A stretch of 64,000 bases of DNA from Undibacterium pigrum (GCF_003201815.1 NZ_QJKB01000006.1:124001-188000), one strand, 5' to 3'. Shown: positions 46,428 through 55,931, counted from the stretch's first letter. Notes: generated by a model from the sequence alone, not told the origin. Numbers and translations are program-made.

Positions 46428-46907
46428 ATGTCAGAATTCGAAAAAAAATTGACCACCCGCGAAGAATTGGCCGAGCGTGTGCGTTCCTTGCCCAAGCCCG
46501 TGGTCATGACCAATGGCGTATTCGACATCTTGCACCGCGGTCATGTCAGCTATCTTGCCGACGCCCGTGAATTTGGTGCTTCGCTGGTGGTGGCGGTGAA
46601 TACTGATGCCTCGGTCAAGCGCCTGGGTAAGGGCGATGACAGGCCGGTCAATTCCTGTGAAGACCGCATGGCAGTACTGGCGGCGCTGGAGTCTGTCAGC
46701 CTGGTGGTGGAGTTTGATGAAGACACCGCCTTGCAAGCGGTACTGGCAGCGCATCCCGATGTGTATGTCAAAGGCGGCGACTATGATATGACGGCCATAC
46801 CAGAAGGCCAGGCAGTACTGGCTTATGGTGGCACGGTGGCGGCGATCGATTTTGAGCATGACCGCTCGACCAGCAAATTGCTGGCCAAAGTACGCTCAGG
46901 CGCTTAA
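46428..46907 (+). CDS. rfaE2: D-glycero-beta-D-manno-heptose 1-phosphate adenylyltransferase
   Basis: The 159-residue protein has a nucleotidyltransferase fold: TNGVFDILHRGHVSYL with the HxGH motif, then RMAVLAALESV and the family end DRSTSKLLAKVR. It makes ADP-heptose for the lipopolysaccharide inner core. The frame runs 22 codons upstream into the repeat, but ATG 46428 gives the standard N terminus. The kinase half is separate here, unlike E. coli HldE. Its last four bases overlap the convergent GGDEF-EAL gene. Confidence 0.95.
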   Translation: MSEFEKKLTTREELAERVRSLPKPVVMTNGVFDILHRGHVSYLADAREFGASLVVAVNTDASVKRLGKGDDRPVNSCEDRMAVLAALESVSLVVEFDEDTALQAVLAAHPDVYVKGGDYDMTAIPEGQAVLAYGGTVAAIDFEHDRSTSKLLAKVRSGA

Positions 46908-49384
46908 GTTTTTTGTCGCTGCAGTAACATCTCAAACTCTTCCGGTGGCAAGGGTTTCGAGAATAAATAACCTTGTGCAAAATCGCAGCCTGCCTGCTTC
47001 AGCAAGTCATGTTGCTGTTGCGTCTCTACCCCTTCGGCAATGACTTTCAGGTCCAGCTTGTGCGCCATCATGATGATGGCTTCAGGCAAGACAATATCAC
47101 TGGCATCCGTTGCCAGGTTACGGACGAAGGACTGGTCTATCTTGAGGTAGTCGATATCAAATTTCTTCAGGTAAGAAAGTGAGGAGTAACCGGTACCAAA
47201 ATCATCCAGCGCCACCTGTATCCCGGCATCGCGGAACTGCAAGAGTTTGCTGGTGATTTTCTGGCTGGCATCCAGCAATAATCCTTCGGTAATTTCTACG
47301 CTGATGGCCTGGCCAGGCAGGTTTTGTAGCGCCAGCTCATGTATCCAGTTGATATAACGTTCCTGGTCACCCTGGAATTCCACGGGAGACTGATTGATAC
47401 TGATCTGGAAGTCTGGGCGATACAGCTCGCGCCATTTCCTGACCCAGCATAATGCCTCACGGAATACCAGGTCGCCGATGGCGATGATCAGGCCGCTGGT
47501 TTCTGCAATGGGTATGAACTCCATGGGGCTGATGAATCCCCGTTGGGGATGCAGCCAGCGTACCAGAGCTTCAGCTTTTTGTATTTTCCCGCTATGGATA
47601 TCGACGATGGGCTGGAAATAGACGCGCAGGCTATTTTCAGCAATCGCAGTGCGCAGATCATTCGTCATGCGCAGACGTGCCAATGCAGCAGTCTGCAGGC
47701 CGGGTGTGAAATAACTGAAGCGATTCCGGCCCTGGGCCTTGGCCGCATACATGGCCTGGTCGGCATGCTTGATGAGGTCATCCAGATTGTCGGCATCGCG
47801 CGGGTAGGCGGTGATACCCACGCTGGCAGATAAATAGATTTCTTCGCCCGCCAGCTGGAAGGGGGTGGACATGCTGCGTATGATGTTTTGCGCGATGGTC
47901 TCAGCCCGGTTTTCCTCATGCATCTCTGGCAGCGAGACGGTAAATTCATCGCCACCCAGACGCGCCACAGTATCGCTTTCCCTCACGCAGTTACGTAGCC
48001 GGTGCGCGGCTTCTACCAGCAAGGCATCACCAGTGGAGTGGCCCAGAGTATCGTTCACTTCCTTGAAAAAATCCAGGTCTATGAACAACACGGCCAGTGC
48101 CAGTTTATTGCGCTTGCTGAGCTTGATATCATGATCCAGTCTGTCGTAAAACATGCGGCGGTTAGGCAAGCCGGTCAGTGTATCGATATTCGCCTGTTGC
48201 CAGATCAGTGCTTCGGTTTTTTTCTTTTCAGTGATATCAAGCACGGTACCGAGCATGCGTTGTGCCCGCCCATCCCTGTCCCATTCCACCACTGCACCGA
48301 CAGACAGTATCCACGCCCACTCTCCACTGGCTTTCTTTTGCCTGAATTCGACCCGGTACTCATCGCTTTTACCTTCAAGATGCTCCCTGAAAGCACGCGC
48401 TGCTGCGGGAATATCCTCGGTATGCACCCTGGCTATCCAGTTTTTTTTGTTCTCTTGAAAGCCTTCATGTGCAAAACCCAGCATGTGCGCGTATTCCGGG
48501 TTGACGATGGCATCGCCAGTCAGCACGTTCAAATCATATAAGCCCTGATGGGTAGCAGACAGTGCCATGCGCAGGCGCTCTTCGCTTTCACGCAGTGCAA
48601 CTTCCGCCTGCTTTCGCTCTGAAATATCGGTGTGGGTGCCAACTACGCGGGTTGGTTTGCCTTCTTCATCACGTTGTATGACGGTGCCGCGCGTCAATAT
48701 CCATTTCCAGCTGCCGTCCTTGCATTGCACCCGGTGTTCATTAATATAGATGGGTGTCTTGCCATCAAAGTGGGCTTGCCTGTCCAGATGCATCTGTTTC
48801 AGATCGTCAGGGTGGGTGCGTCTGTCGAGCTCTTCAGATAAGTCGGCTATATCCTCTTTTTTATAGCCATATATTTCGCGCAGTCGATCGGACAATATTT
48901 CTATACCAGTTTGTGGATACCAGTCCCACACGCCATCACCAGAGCCTTCCAGTGCCAGTTGCCAGCGTTCTTCATGCAGGTGGAATTGCTCTTCACTTTT
49001 CTTGCGCTGGCTGATATCAATAATCATGGCATAGCAACCCTTGACCTTGCCGTCATGATCAATAGCTGGGGAAATTTGGGCAGAAATACAGCGGCTGCCC
49101 CCATGTTGATAGGGCACTGTAGTTTCGTAGGCGATAGTCTCTCCAGACAGTGCACGCTTTACCTGAGGTTGTACATGCAGGAAAGCTTCGTCGCCTATGA
49201 CTTCGGCCATGTGTTTATTAATGACCGCAGAGCGGGGAAGGCCAAACCAGTCTATGTATACCTGGTTAATAAATTGGTAGCGGTAATTTGTATCGACATA
49301 AGAAATGCAGACAGGAAGGGCATCAATCAGATGCCGCAGTTGTTGCAGGTCATTTTCAAATTGCTCAATTGCCGGATTTTTCAC
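46904..49384 (-). CDS. PAS-PAS-PAS-GGDEF-EAL c-di-GMP signalling protein
   Basis: An 826-residue protein with no membrane segment. Three PAS domains (about 15-130, 140-262, 270-388) precede a GGDEF domain (about 395-555). LARLGGDEF is intact, and RESD lies five residues before it, so the inhibitory I-site is present. The EAL domain (about 575-815) has EALVRW, EITEG, DDFGTGYSSLSYLKK and AEGVE, all intact. It may both make and degrade c-di-GMP under PAS control. The start is GTG with AAGG upstream. A structured element lies just upstream. Confidence 0.95.
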   Translation of the reverse strand: MKNPAIEQFENDLQQLRHLIDALPVCISYVDTNYRYQFINQVYIDWFGLPRSAVINKHMAEVIGDEAFLHVQPQVKRALSGETIAYETTVPYQHGGSRCISAQISPAIDHDGKVKGCYAMIIDISQRKKSEEQFHLHEERWQLALEGSGDGVWDWYPQTGIEILSDRLREIYGYKKEDIADLSEELDRRTHPDDLKQMHLDRQAHFDGKTPIYINEHRVQCKDGSWKWILTRGTVIQRDEEGKPTRVVGTHTDISERKQAEVALRESEERLRMALSATHQGLYDLNVLTGDAIVNPEYAHMLGFAHEGFQENKKNWIARVHTEDIPAAARAFREHLEGKSDEYRVEFRQKKASGEWAWILSVGAVVEWDRDGRAQRMLGTVLDITEKKKTEALIWQQANIDTLTGLPNRRMFYDRLDHDIKLSKRNKLALAVLFIDLDFFKEVNDTLGHSTGDALLVEAAHRLRNCVRESDTVARLGGDEFTVSLPEMHEENRAETIAQNIIRSMSTPFQLAGEEIYLSASVGITAYPRDADNLDDLIKHADQAMYAAKAQGRNRFSYFTPGLQTAALARLRMTNDLRTAIAENSLRVYFQPIVDIHSGKIQKAEALVRWLHPQRGFISPMEFIPIAETSGLIIAIGDLVFREALCWVRKWRELYRPDFQISINQSPVEFQGDQERYINWIHELALQNLPGQAISVEITEGLLLDASQKITSKLLQFRDAGIQVALDDFGTGYSSLSYLKKFDIDYLKIDQSFVRNLATDASDIVLPEAIIMMAHKLDLKVIAEGVETQQQHDLLKQAGCDFAQGYLFSKPLPPEEFEMLLQRQKT

Positions 49385-49880
49385 GGTCTTGGCCTTGGTA
49401 TTCGCTCTCCTTTAATCATGCTAAAGGATTTTCCAGTAAATGCAGTAAATTTCCAGATGCCGTGTGGTAATTTAGGTAATTGATATGTGACACTAGAACT
49501 CATTTCATAAATAGGATGAGATGCGTTTGCCTCATAACGTGGGCTGGCAAGGGTAAAGCTGGGGTTTCGTGCAACATGTTGCACGCCTGCGTACGATGTG
49601 CGCTTACCAGCGCACATGCGCCCTGCAAGGGGACGAGGCAGTCAATAGCTTCGCCTATTGACAACGAGTCCAACGCTGTCCAGCACGCGTTATGAGGCAA
49701 ACCCTTCGGGAACTGACGATTTGGGCGCATTGCAGTGCGAAGTTTGTTACCTTGCGCTTGCAAAGGCGGACGCCTTAGCTGCGCACGGTAAACACATGAG
49801 GCCTTGCACTGCATCCCAAATCGTCTTGTTCGCACTCATCCTATTTATGAAATGAGTTCTAGAATACTGTTCGCCAAAGC
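49385..49880. other. Non-coding region holding the structured element
   Basis: The gap between the GGDEF-EAL start and the trmL end is 496 bases, of which 370 are the inverted-repeat element. The remaining 108 bases on the right-to-left promoter side of the GGDEF-EAL gene are AT-rich. The open frames across the element are short and change with strand, so none is annotated. Confidence 0.7.
49493..49862. mobile_element. MITE-like structured element with 28-bp perfect terminal inverted repeats
   Basis: The first 28 bases (49493-49520, starting CTAGAACTCATTTCATAAAT) are exactly the inverse of the last 28 (49835-49862). The outer CTAG at each end could be a 4-bp target duplication around 24-bp repeats, as made by some IS5-group transposases. 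Inside are two arms. Arm 1 is bounded by GTTTGCCTCATAACG (49525-49539) and its exact inverse (49688-49702). It contains the palindrome CGTGCAACATGTTGCACG (49568-49585) and the hairpins ATGTGCGC/GCGCACAT (49596-49617) and GTCAATAG/CTATTGAC (49641-49662). Arm 2 is bounded by GACGATTTGGG (49715-49725) and its inverse (49815-49825). It also contains TGCAGTGC/GCACTGCA and AAGGCGGACGCCTT. No transposase is coded. Confidence 0.8.
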
Positions 49881-50351
49881 TTAGCTGCCGCCTACAAAAC
49901 CATTCTGGCGCCAGGCCTCATACACCACGACTGCCACTGTGTTTGACAGGTTCAGGCTGCGGTTGTCTGGCCGCATCGGCAGGCGTATGCGCTGGCTGGT
50001 GGGGAAGGACTCTCGTAATTCCGGGGCCAGGCCGCGGGTTTCTGCACCAAAGATGAAATAATCACCCGGCTGGAAGGCCAGATTTGCAAACGGCGTGGAA
50101 CCATGCGTGGTCATGGCAAACATGCGGCTGGTATCTGGCTGTTCGCTGGCACAGAATTCTGCCCAGTTCTTATGCACTTTCATGCTGGCATAATCATGAT
50201 AATCCAGACCTGCCCGTTTCATCTTCGAATCATCCAGGGGAAAGCCCAGCGGCTCTATCAGATGCAGTTGCACGCCGGTGTTGGCACACAGCCGGATAAT
50301 ATTGCCAGTATTTGGCGGTATTTCTGGTTCGACCAGGACGACATGAAACAA
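49881..50351 (-). CDS. trmL: tRNA (cytidine(34)-2'-O)-methyltransferase
   Basis: A 156-residue SPOUT methyltransferase: FHVVLVEPEIPPNTGNIIRL, FGAETRGLAPE and the knot motif PMRPDNRSLNLSNTVAVVVY. It methylates the wobble base of leucine tRNAs using SAM. Length and motifs match TrmL. The gap from comF is 56 bases. Confidence 0.95.
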   Translation of the reverse strand: MFHVVLVEPEIPPNTGNIIRLCANTGVQLHLIEPLGFPLDDSKMKRAGLDYHDYASMKVHKNWAEFCASEQPDTSRMFAMTTHGSTPFANLAFQPGDYFIFGAETRGLAPELRESFPTSQRIRLPMRPDNRSLNLSNTVAVVVYEAWRQNGFVGGS

Positions 50352-50407
50352 AATGATTCCTTAGTGGCGTAGTGATGCAGTGGATTCAATGCATATTTAA
50401 TGCACAT

Positions 50408-51157
50408 TCAGTGTATATGGGGCAGGGTACGGGCAAATACATAGGCTGTCACTTTGGCCGCACCATGGCGCTTCAGCATTGTAGCTATTTCATGCATGGT
50501 TATGCCAGTAGTCATGACATCGTCAACAATACCCAGGTGTAAACCCCTGACGCTTTCCATTTCCTTGTCAGCAAGACAGAATGCATGTTTGACATTGTTG
50601 GCCCTGGCGGTGATAGGCAAGCCGCTTTGCATGGCGGTTTCTCTGCTACGTTGCAGGAGGTGAGCATTGCCCGGCACGCCCAGATGCCTTGACAAGGGGC
50701 GGGTAATTTCCCAGGCCTGATTAAATCCACGATCTGCCAGTCGGCCTGAACCCAGGGGGACGGCGCAGAGCAAATCCGGCAGTTCGCTGCCTTCTTGTTC
50801 AGATAATTGCAGGATACTATCTCTCAGCCTGCTGGCAAACCAGGGTGCCAGTGCCAGTTGATGACCGAATTTGAGAGCAAGCACCAGCTGGTCTTGCGGC
50901 GCGGCGTAATCACACACCGTGACAGTCCTGTCAAAAGCAGGTGGATTACTGAGGCAGTCACCACAGCGCGGGCTGGCGCTGGCGGGCGGCAGGGGCAGGG
51001 CGCACTGTTGGCATCGGGCCTGTCCGGTCTGGAAATAAGCATGCTGACAGGCGCCGCATACCACCTCCTTGCTGTCCAGGCGGCACAGTGCGCAGGAATT
51101 TGGTATCAATGCAGCAACAGCATTTTTCCAGGCCAGTTTGAGTTTGTCTGTCAACAT
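50408..51157 (-). CDS. comF: ComF family phosphoribosyltransferase-like protein
   Basis: A 249-residue protein. The N-terminal zinc-finger-like segment has CALCRLDSKEVVCGACQHAY and CQQCALPL, followed by CGDC. The phosphoribosyltransferase domain has the PRPP loop LGIVDDVMTTGITMHEIATM and RGFNQAWEI. It is related to competence and DNA uptake, or has a nucleotide role; the function in this group is uncertain. Divergent from bioC (60 bases). Confidence 0.92.
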   Translation of the reverse strand: MLTDKLKLAWKNAVAALIPNSCALCRLDSKEVVCGACQHAYFQTGQARCQQCALPLPPASASPRCGDCLSNPPAFDRTVTVCDYAAPQDQLVLALKFGHQLALAPWFASRLRDSILQLSEQEGSELPDLLCAVPLGSGRLADRGFNQAWEITRPLSRHLGVPGNAHLLQRSRETAMQSGLPITARANNVKHAFCLADKEMESVRGLHLGIVDDVMTTGITMHEIATMLKRHGAAKVTAYVFARTLPHIH

Positions 51158-51217
51158 AGATGCAAGCGTGTAAACTGTCAGCTTAACTTAAAAATGCATT
51201 TCCTTGCAATTTTGCTT

Positions 51218-52132
51218 ATGCTGAGTGCTCCCATCAATCTGCAACTGGTACGCCGCCTGTTTGCCGATGCCGAAAAAATCCGTGCTTCCGACTTTTTGCG
51301 TCGCGAAATAGCCACGCGCATGCGTGAAAAGCTGGAACTGGTCAAAATCCAGCCTGCCGGCTTTCTGGACGCGGGTTGCGGCGAATCTGACGATATTGCC
51401 GAATTGCAAAAAATCTATCCCGCAGCCCAGGCTTATGGTGCAGATGCTTCTTTGACAATGCTGGCGGCAGGCAGGGACAAGCAACTGGCTGCCAAGAGCG
51501 CCATGGGACGTTTGTTGGCAAAATGGACACCCGCAGCCTTGCGCCAGGATGGTGGTCAGCATTTGTTTTGTGCCGACTTTGCCCGTCTGCCCATGGCCAA
51601 TGCCAGTGTAGATTTAATCTGGTCTAACCTCGCCCTGCACTGGCATCCCCAGCCTGATCTGGTATTTGCAGAATGGCGACGGGTTTTGCGTACTGAAGGC
51701 TTGCTGATGTTTTCCTGCTTTGGTCCGGATACCATGATGGAATTGCGCCAGGCTTTTGCTACAGTGGATGATTTGCCACACGTGCTGCCCTTTGTAGATA
51801 TGCACGACTTTGGCGATATGCTGGTCAATGCCGGGTTTTCCACCCCTGTCATGGATATGGAGAAAATTACCCTGACCTATGGCGATGCTGGCAAGCTACT
51901 GGAAGATGTGCGTGCCCTTGGAGGCAACCCCCTGATGACCCGGCGTCAAGGTCTGCTGGGTCGCAAAGCGCATGCGCAATTGCTGGCAGCCTTAAACAAG
52001 GGCAAAAATGCAGAAGGACGCCTGACTTTGACACTGGAAGTGGTTTACGGTCACGCCTTCCGCCCGGTTAACCGTAAAACCACAGCAGGTGAATCCATAG
52101 TCCGCTTCGATTTACCGAAAAAATCACCTTAA
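51218..52132 (+). CDS. bioC: Malonyl-ACP O-methyltransferase-like SAM methyltransferase
   Basis: A 304-residue class I methyltransferase: FLDAGCGESDDI (SAM motif I, about 50), IWSNLALHWHPQPDLVFAEW and FSCFGPDTMMELRQ, as in BioC. It would methylate malonyl-ACP to start pimelate synthesis for biotin. ATG 51218 gives the usual family N terminus (SAPINLQLVRRLF). ATG 51194 and a much longer frame from 50807 overlap comF and are not supported. No other bio gene is nearby. Confidence 0.8.
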   Translation: MLSAPINLQLVRRLFADAEKIRASDFLRREIATRMREKLELVKIQPAGFLDAGCGESDDIAELQKIYPAAQAYGADASLTMLAAGRDKQLAAKSAMGRLLAKWTPAALRQDGGQHLFCADFARLPMANASVDLIWSNLALHWHPQPDLVFAEWRRVLRTEGLLMFSCFGPDTMMELRQAFATVDDLPHVLPFVDMHDFGDMLVNAGFSTPVMDMEKITLTYGDAGKLLEDVRALGGNPLMTRRQGLLGRKAHAQLLAALNKGKNAEGRLTLTLEVVYGHAFRPVNRKTTAGESIVRFDLPKKSP

Positions 52133-52224
52133 TATAGATCAAAGAAGGCTAGAAAACTGCAAAATCGCTGCATAAATCTTTGTGACATTTGCGCCAGATC
52201 AGGGCTTGCAAAATTGTATTCTGC

Positions 52225-52254
52225 TTGATATCACACTGCTTTACGCCTTATACT
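52225..52254 (+). promoter_or_regulatory. Putative sigma70 promoter of the cox operon
   Basis: TTGATA (52225-52230) and TATACT (52249-52254) are 18 bases apart, 100 bases before the ctaC start. It is the best match in the 221-base leader after bioC. Confidence 0.5.
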
Positions 52255-52353
52255 CTCGCAGTTGTGGAAGTTGCCGGTACGCATTTGAAAATTTTTGAAT
52301 CTGTGTCCCTGGCGCTCTGTTAAAAGAATTCTAATCGGGTTTTGGGGAAAGTC

Positions 52354-53544
52354 ATGAAACATGCTAAGCGATTAAAGTCGTTCATGCTGGGTGCCTCACT
52401 CTTGGCTGCTAGTTTGCCAACGTGGGCAGTGGTCAATGGACCAGCGGTAGATATGAAGGGCGGTCCAGCGATAAAGCAGTTGAATCTGCAACCACCTGTT
52501 ACACAAATTGCAGAGCAAATATATTCCATTCATAACCTGATGCTGGTTATCTGTATGGTCATTTTTGTGGCAGTTTTCGGGGTGATGTTTTACTCCATCC
52601 TGAAACACCGCAAATCTCTCGGCCATAAACCTGCTACCTTCCATGAAAGTACCGCAGTAGAAATCGCCTGGACCATCGTCCCTTTCATCATCGTTATCGT
52701 CATGGCTTTGCCAGCAACAAAAACTGTTGTGGCAATGAAAGACACCTCCAATGCCGACATCACCATTAAAGCCACAGGCATGCAATGGAAATGGGGCTAT
52801 GACTACCTCAAGGGTGAGGGCGAAGGCATTTCCTTCCTGTCCACACTGTCCACACCACGCACACAAGTTGGTGCGCCTGGCGTAGAACCAACTGAAAAAC
52901 GCGGCGACAACTACCTGATTGAAGTTGACAATGAAGTCGTGGTTCCGGTTAACAAGAAAATACGCGTGATTACCACAGCCAATGACGTTATCCATGGCTG
53001 GACTATCCCTGCTTTCGGCGTGAAACAGGATGCGATTCCTGGTTTTGTCCGTGATACCTGGTTCAAGGCTGAGAAAATCGGTACTTACCGTGGTCAGTGC
53101 GTAGAGCTGTGCGGTAAAGAACATGCCTTCATGCCTATCGTCGTTACTGTTGTTTCTGACGAAGACTATAAAAAGTGGGTAGATGGCAAGAAGAAAGAAA
53201 TGGCTGCCAAGGCAGATGACCCAAGCAAAGTCTGGACTGTGGACGAGCTGAAGCAACGCGGCGAAAAAGTCTATGCAGCGAACTGCGTAGCCTGCCATCA
53301 GGCAACTGGTAAAGGCGTGCCAGGTGCATTCCCTGCACTGGATGGTTCTCCTATGGTGACTGGTCCGAAAGCTGCCCAAATCAATATCGTCTTGAATGGT
53401 AAAGCACCAGGCATGCCGCCATGGAAAGGTAATTTGTCAGATACAGAAATTGCTGCTGTGATCACTTACACACGCAATAGCTGGTCTAACAAGGCTGCTG
53501 AAAACATCGTCCAACCGGCTGAAGTTCTGGCTGCGCGTAAGTAA
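52354..53544 (+). CDS. ctaC: Cytochrome c oxidase subunit II with C-terminal cytochrome c domain
   Basis: The 396-residue protein starts at ATG 52354, with GGGGAAAG upstream. A signal peptide (about 1-25) and two transmembrane helices (about 60-80 and 105-125) precede the cupredoxin domain with CuA ligands in GQCVELCGKEHAFM. A cytochrome c domain follows (CVACHQATGKG, distal Met near GMPPWKG). It receives electrons from cytochrome c for the aa3 oxidase. The fused heme c domain marks the caa3 type. Confidence 0.96.
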   Translation: MKHAKRLKSFMLGASLLAASLPTWAVVNGPAVDMKGGPAIKQLNLQPPVTQIAEQIYSIHNLMLVICMVIFVAVFGVMFYSILKHRKSLGHKPATFHESTAVEIAWTIVPFIIVIVMALPATKTVVAMKDTSNADITIKATGMQWKWGYDYLKGEGEGISFLSTLSTPRTQVGAPGVEPTEKRGDNYLIEVDNEVVVPVNKKIRVITTANDVIHGWTIPAFGVKQDAIPGFVRDTWFKAEKIGTYRGQCVELCGKEHAFMPIVVTVVSDEDYKKWVDGKKKEMAAKADDPSKVWTVDELKQRGEKVYAANCVACHQATGKGVPGAFPALDGSPMVTGPKAAQINIVLNGKAPGMPPWKGNLSDTEIAAVITYTRNSWSNKAAENIVQPAEVLAARK

Positions 53545-53568
53545 TAAACAGGAAGAACAGGAGAAAAG

Positions 53569-55164
53569 ATGAGCACTACCTCAGCTGATCACGCTCACGA
53601 TCACTCTCACGACCACGCGCATGACCATCCTCATGGCTTGCAGCGCTGGTTATTTGCCACCAACCATAAAGATATCGGTAGTCTGTATCTGTGGTTCGCT
53701 TTCACGATGTTGCTGGCCGGTGGTGTCATGGCGCTGGGCATCCGTAGCGAATTGTTCCAGCCTGGCTTGCAACTCATGCAACCGGAATTCTTTAACCAGT
53801 TGACCACCATGCATGGTCTGGTCATGGTTTTTGGCGCGATCATGCCGGCTTTCGTTGGCTTCGCCAACTGGATGATCCCTCTGCAAATCGGCGCGTCCGA
53901 TATGGCATTTGCCCGCATGAACAACTTCTCGTTCTGGCTCATGCCTCCGGCAGCCTTGTTGCTGATGGGTTCCTTCTGGGTACCTGGCGGCGCAACTGCA
54001 GCTGGCTGGACTCTGTATGCACCATTGTCCACGCAAATGGGTCCTGGCATGGACATGGCGATTTTCGCAGTCCACATCATGGGTGCGTCTTCCATCATGG
54101 GTTCCATCAACATCATCACTACCATCCTGAACATGCGCGCTCCTGGCATGACACTGATGAAGATGCCGATGTTCTGCTGGACCTGGTTGATCACTGCCTA
54201 CCTGCTGATCGCTGTTATGCCAGTTCTGGCTGGTGCGATCACCATGACTTTGACTGACCGTCATTTTGGTACGTCCTTCTTTAATGCTGCAGGCGGCGGT
54301 GATCCTGTCATGTATCAACACATTTTCTGGTTCTTCGGACATCCAGAGGTGTACATCATGATTTTGCCAGCCTTCGGTATTGTGTCCCAGATCGTCCCTG
54401 CGTTTTCCCGCAAGCCTTTGTTTGGTTATGCATCGATGGTGTATGCAACAGCATCCATCGCGATCCTGTCCTTCATCGTCTGGGCGCATCACATGTTCAC
54501 AACCGGTATGCCAGTGACGGCACAGTTGTTCTTCATGTATGCCACCATGCTGATCTCGGTACCTACCGGCGTGAAAGTGTTTAACTGGGTAGCGACAATG
54601 TGGAAAGGCTCGATGACTTTCGAGACGCCTATGTTGTTTGCTGTCGGCTTTATCTTCGTGTTTACCATGGGTGGCTTTACTGGCCTGATTCTGGCGGTAA
54701 CACCAATCGATATCCAGTTGCAGGATACTTACTACGTGGTTGCCCACTTCCACTATGTTCTGGTGGCGGGTTCCCTGTTTGCCCTGTTCGCCGGTTACTA
54801 CTACTGGGGTCCAAAATGGACAGGTTTCATGTACAACGAAACACGCGGCAAAATCCACTTCTGGGGTTCGCTGATTTTGTTCAACATCACCTTCTTCCCT
54901 ATGCACTTCCTGGGCCTGGCCGGTATGCCACGTCGTTATGCTGACTACCCTGCACAGTTCACTGATTTCAATCAGATTGCTACTATCGGTGCGTTTGGTT
55001 TTGGCTTGATGCAGGTGTACTTCATACTGGCAGTGGTTATCCCGTCCATCAAAGGCGGCATACCTGCGGCAGCAAAACCATGGGATGGTGCTGAAGGTCT
55101 GGAATGGACAGTGCCTAGCCCTGCGCCTTTCCATACTTTTGAAGAACCGCCAGAATTCAAATAA
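53569..55164 (+). CDS. ctaD: Cytochrome c oxidase subunit I
   Basis: The 531-residue protein has 12 transmembrane helices and heme a, heme a3 and CuB ligands: MTTMHGLVM-type [31 protein letters not shown] and [10 protein letters not shown]. The K- and D-channel regions look standard. The first 21 residues hold nine His in Asp/His repeats, with possible metal handling. It reduces oxygen and pumps protons. Confidence 0.97.
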   Translation: MSTTSADHAHDHSHDHAHDHPHGLQRWLFATNHKDIGSLYLWFAFTMLLAGGVMALGIRSELFQPGLQLMQPEFFNQLTTMHGLVMVFGAIMPAFVGFANWMIPLQIGASDMAFARMNNFSFWLMPPAALLLMGSFWVPGGATAAGWTLYAPLSTQMGPGMDMAIFAVHIMGASSIMGSINIITTILNMRAPGMTLMKMPMFCWTWLITAYLLIAVMPVLAGAITMTLTDRHFGTSFFNAAGGGDPVMYQHIFWFFGHPEVYIMILPAFGIVSQIVPAFSRKPLFGYASMVYATASIAILSFIVWAHHMFTTGMPVTAQLFFMYATMLISVPTGVKVFNWVATMWKGSMTFETPMLFAVGFIFVFTMGGFTGLILAVTPIDIQLQDTYYVVAHFHYVLVAGSLFALFAGYYYWGPKWTGFMYNETRGKIHFWGSLILFNITFFPMHFLGLAGMPRRYADYPAQFTDFNQIATIGAFGFGLMQVYFILAVVIPSIKGGIPAAAKPWDGAEGLEWTVPSPAPFHTFEEPPEFK

Positions 55165-55181
55165 TAGTATCAAGGCTTAGG

Positions 55182-55206
55182 CTTGCCCCGGTTATGCCGG
55201 GGCAAG
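55182..55206. terminator. Stem-loop between ctaD and the small assembly gene
   Basis: CTTGCCCCGG and CCGGGGCAAG form a perfect 10-bp stem with loop TTATG, 17 bases after ctaD. The right arm holds the GGGG that would serve as ribosome binding site for the next small ORF, so it could attenuate expression, stabilise the ctaCD message or gate translation. There is no full T-run. Confidence 0.55.
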
Positions 55207-55213
55207 ACAAAAA

Positions 55214-55321
55214 ATGAGTAAGCAAAACAAACCGAATAACTTCAAAACAGCCATCATTTTGTTTTCTGTTGCACTGGTGTTTTTTGCCGGCGTATTCATC
55301 AAGCAAACCTGGTTACGCTGA
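55214..55321 (+). CDS. Small cytochrome oxidase assembly protein (35 aa)
   Basis: A 35-residue protein: MSKQNKPNNFKTAIILFSVA then a hydrophobic helix ending in FIKQTWLR. It is a single-span membrane peptide with a positively charged N terminus. The place between ctaD and ctaG matches the small assembly protein annotated in Burkholderiales cox operons. It is too short for usual ORF cut-offs. Its start lies just past the stem-loop. Confidence 0.75.
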   Translation: MSKQNKPNNFKTAIILFSVALVFFAGVFIKQTWLR

Positions 55322-55334
55322 TAAGGTGTAAAAA

Positions 55335-55931
55335 ATGTCGCAAGAAGAGCAGGGTGCAGGCAGCAGGCGCAAACTGAACGCGAACATGTTGGGCAAGTTG
55401 CTGGTAATTGCGGGGCTGATGTTTGGATTTGGGTATGCTTTGGTACCTATCTACAAACAGATTTGTGAATTGACAGGTGTGAATATTCTGACACCCAAGG
55501 ATATCTCGGTCAAAGAAATATCCAATTCCCAGATCGACAGAACTCGCGAAGTGACGGTTGAGTTTGATGCAAATACGCAGGGCCCATGGCGTTTTCGTCC
55601 TACTGTGGCAAGCATGAAAGTGCATCCCGGTGAGATGACGCAAATCGTTTATGAAGTAGTCAACAAGCAGTCTTACAAGATGGATGCGCAAGCGATACCT
55701 AGCTACGCACCGCAACAGGCTGCCAATTACTTCAAGAAGATGGAATGTTTTTGCTTCAAGCAGCAGACGCTGGAACCAAATGAAGCAAGGCAAATGCCCG
55801 TGGTGTTTTATCTGGACCCGGCCTTGCCAAAGGATGTGAAGACAATTACCTTGTCTTATACGTTTTTTGAAGTGGGCATGAAGCCACAGGCAGGCGCTGC
55901 CCAGGCTGGAAACGGACAGGGCAAGCTATGA
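55335..55931 (+). CDS. ctaG: Cytochrome c oxidase assembly protein CtaG (Cox11)
   Basis: The 198-residue protein has one N-terminal membrane helix (about 20-38) and a periplasmic domain with the copper-binding motif MECFCFKQQTL (about 136-146). It inserts CuB into subunit I. Its stop overlaps the DUF2970 start (ATGA). Confidence 0.96.
   Translation: MSQEEQGAGSRRKLNANMLGKLLVIAGLMFGFGYALVPIYKQICELTGVNILTPKDISVKEISNSQIDRTREVTVEFDANTQGPWRFRPTVASMKVHPGEMTQIVYEVVNKQSYKMDAQAIPSYAPQQAANYFKKMECFCFKQQTLEPNEARQMPVVFYLDPALPKDVKTITLSYTFFEVGMKPQAGAAQAGNGQGKL

Noticed and set aside
49525-49702. Possible integron attC site in arm 1 of the structured element
   Set aside because: The arms include TCATAAC and GTTATGA, but the first base and the internal boxes do not fit the attC core rules, and no integrase or cassette array is near.
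50807-51217. N-terminal extension of the bioC frame
   Set aside because: It overlaps comF on the opposite strand almost completely, has no ribosome binding site and gives residues unlike the methyltransferase family.
53650-55173. 507-codon antisense frame across ctaD
   Set aside because: Composition is rich in His/Gln/Arg as expected from reading a membrane protein gene backwards; no start site.
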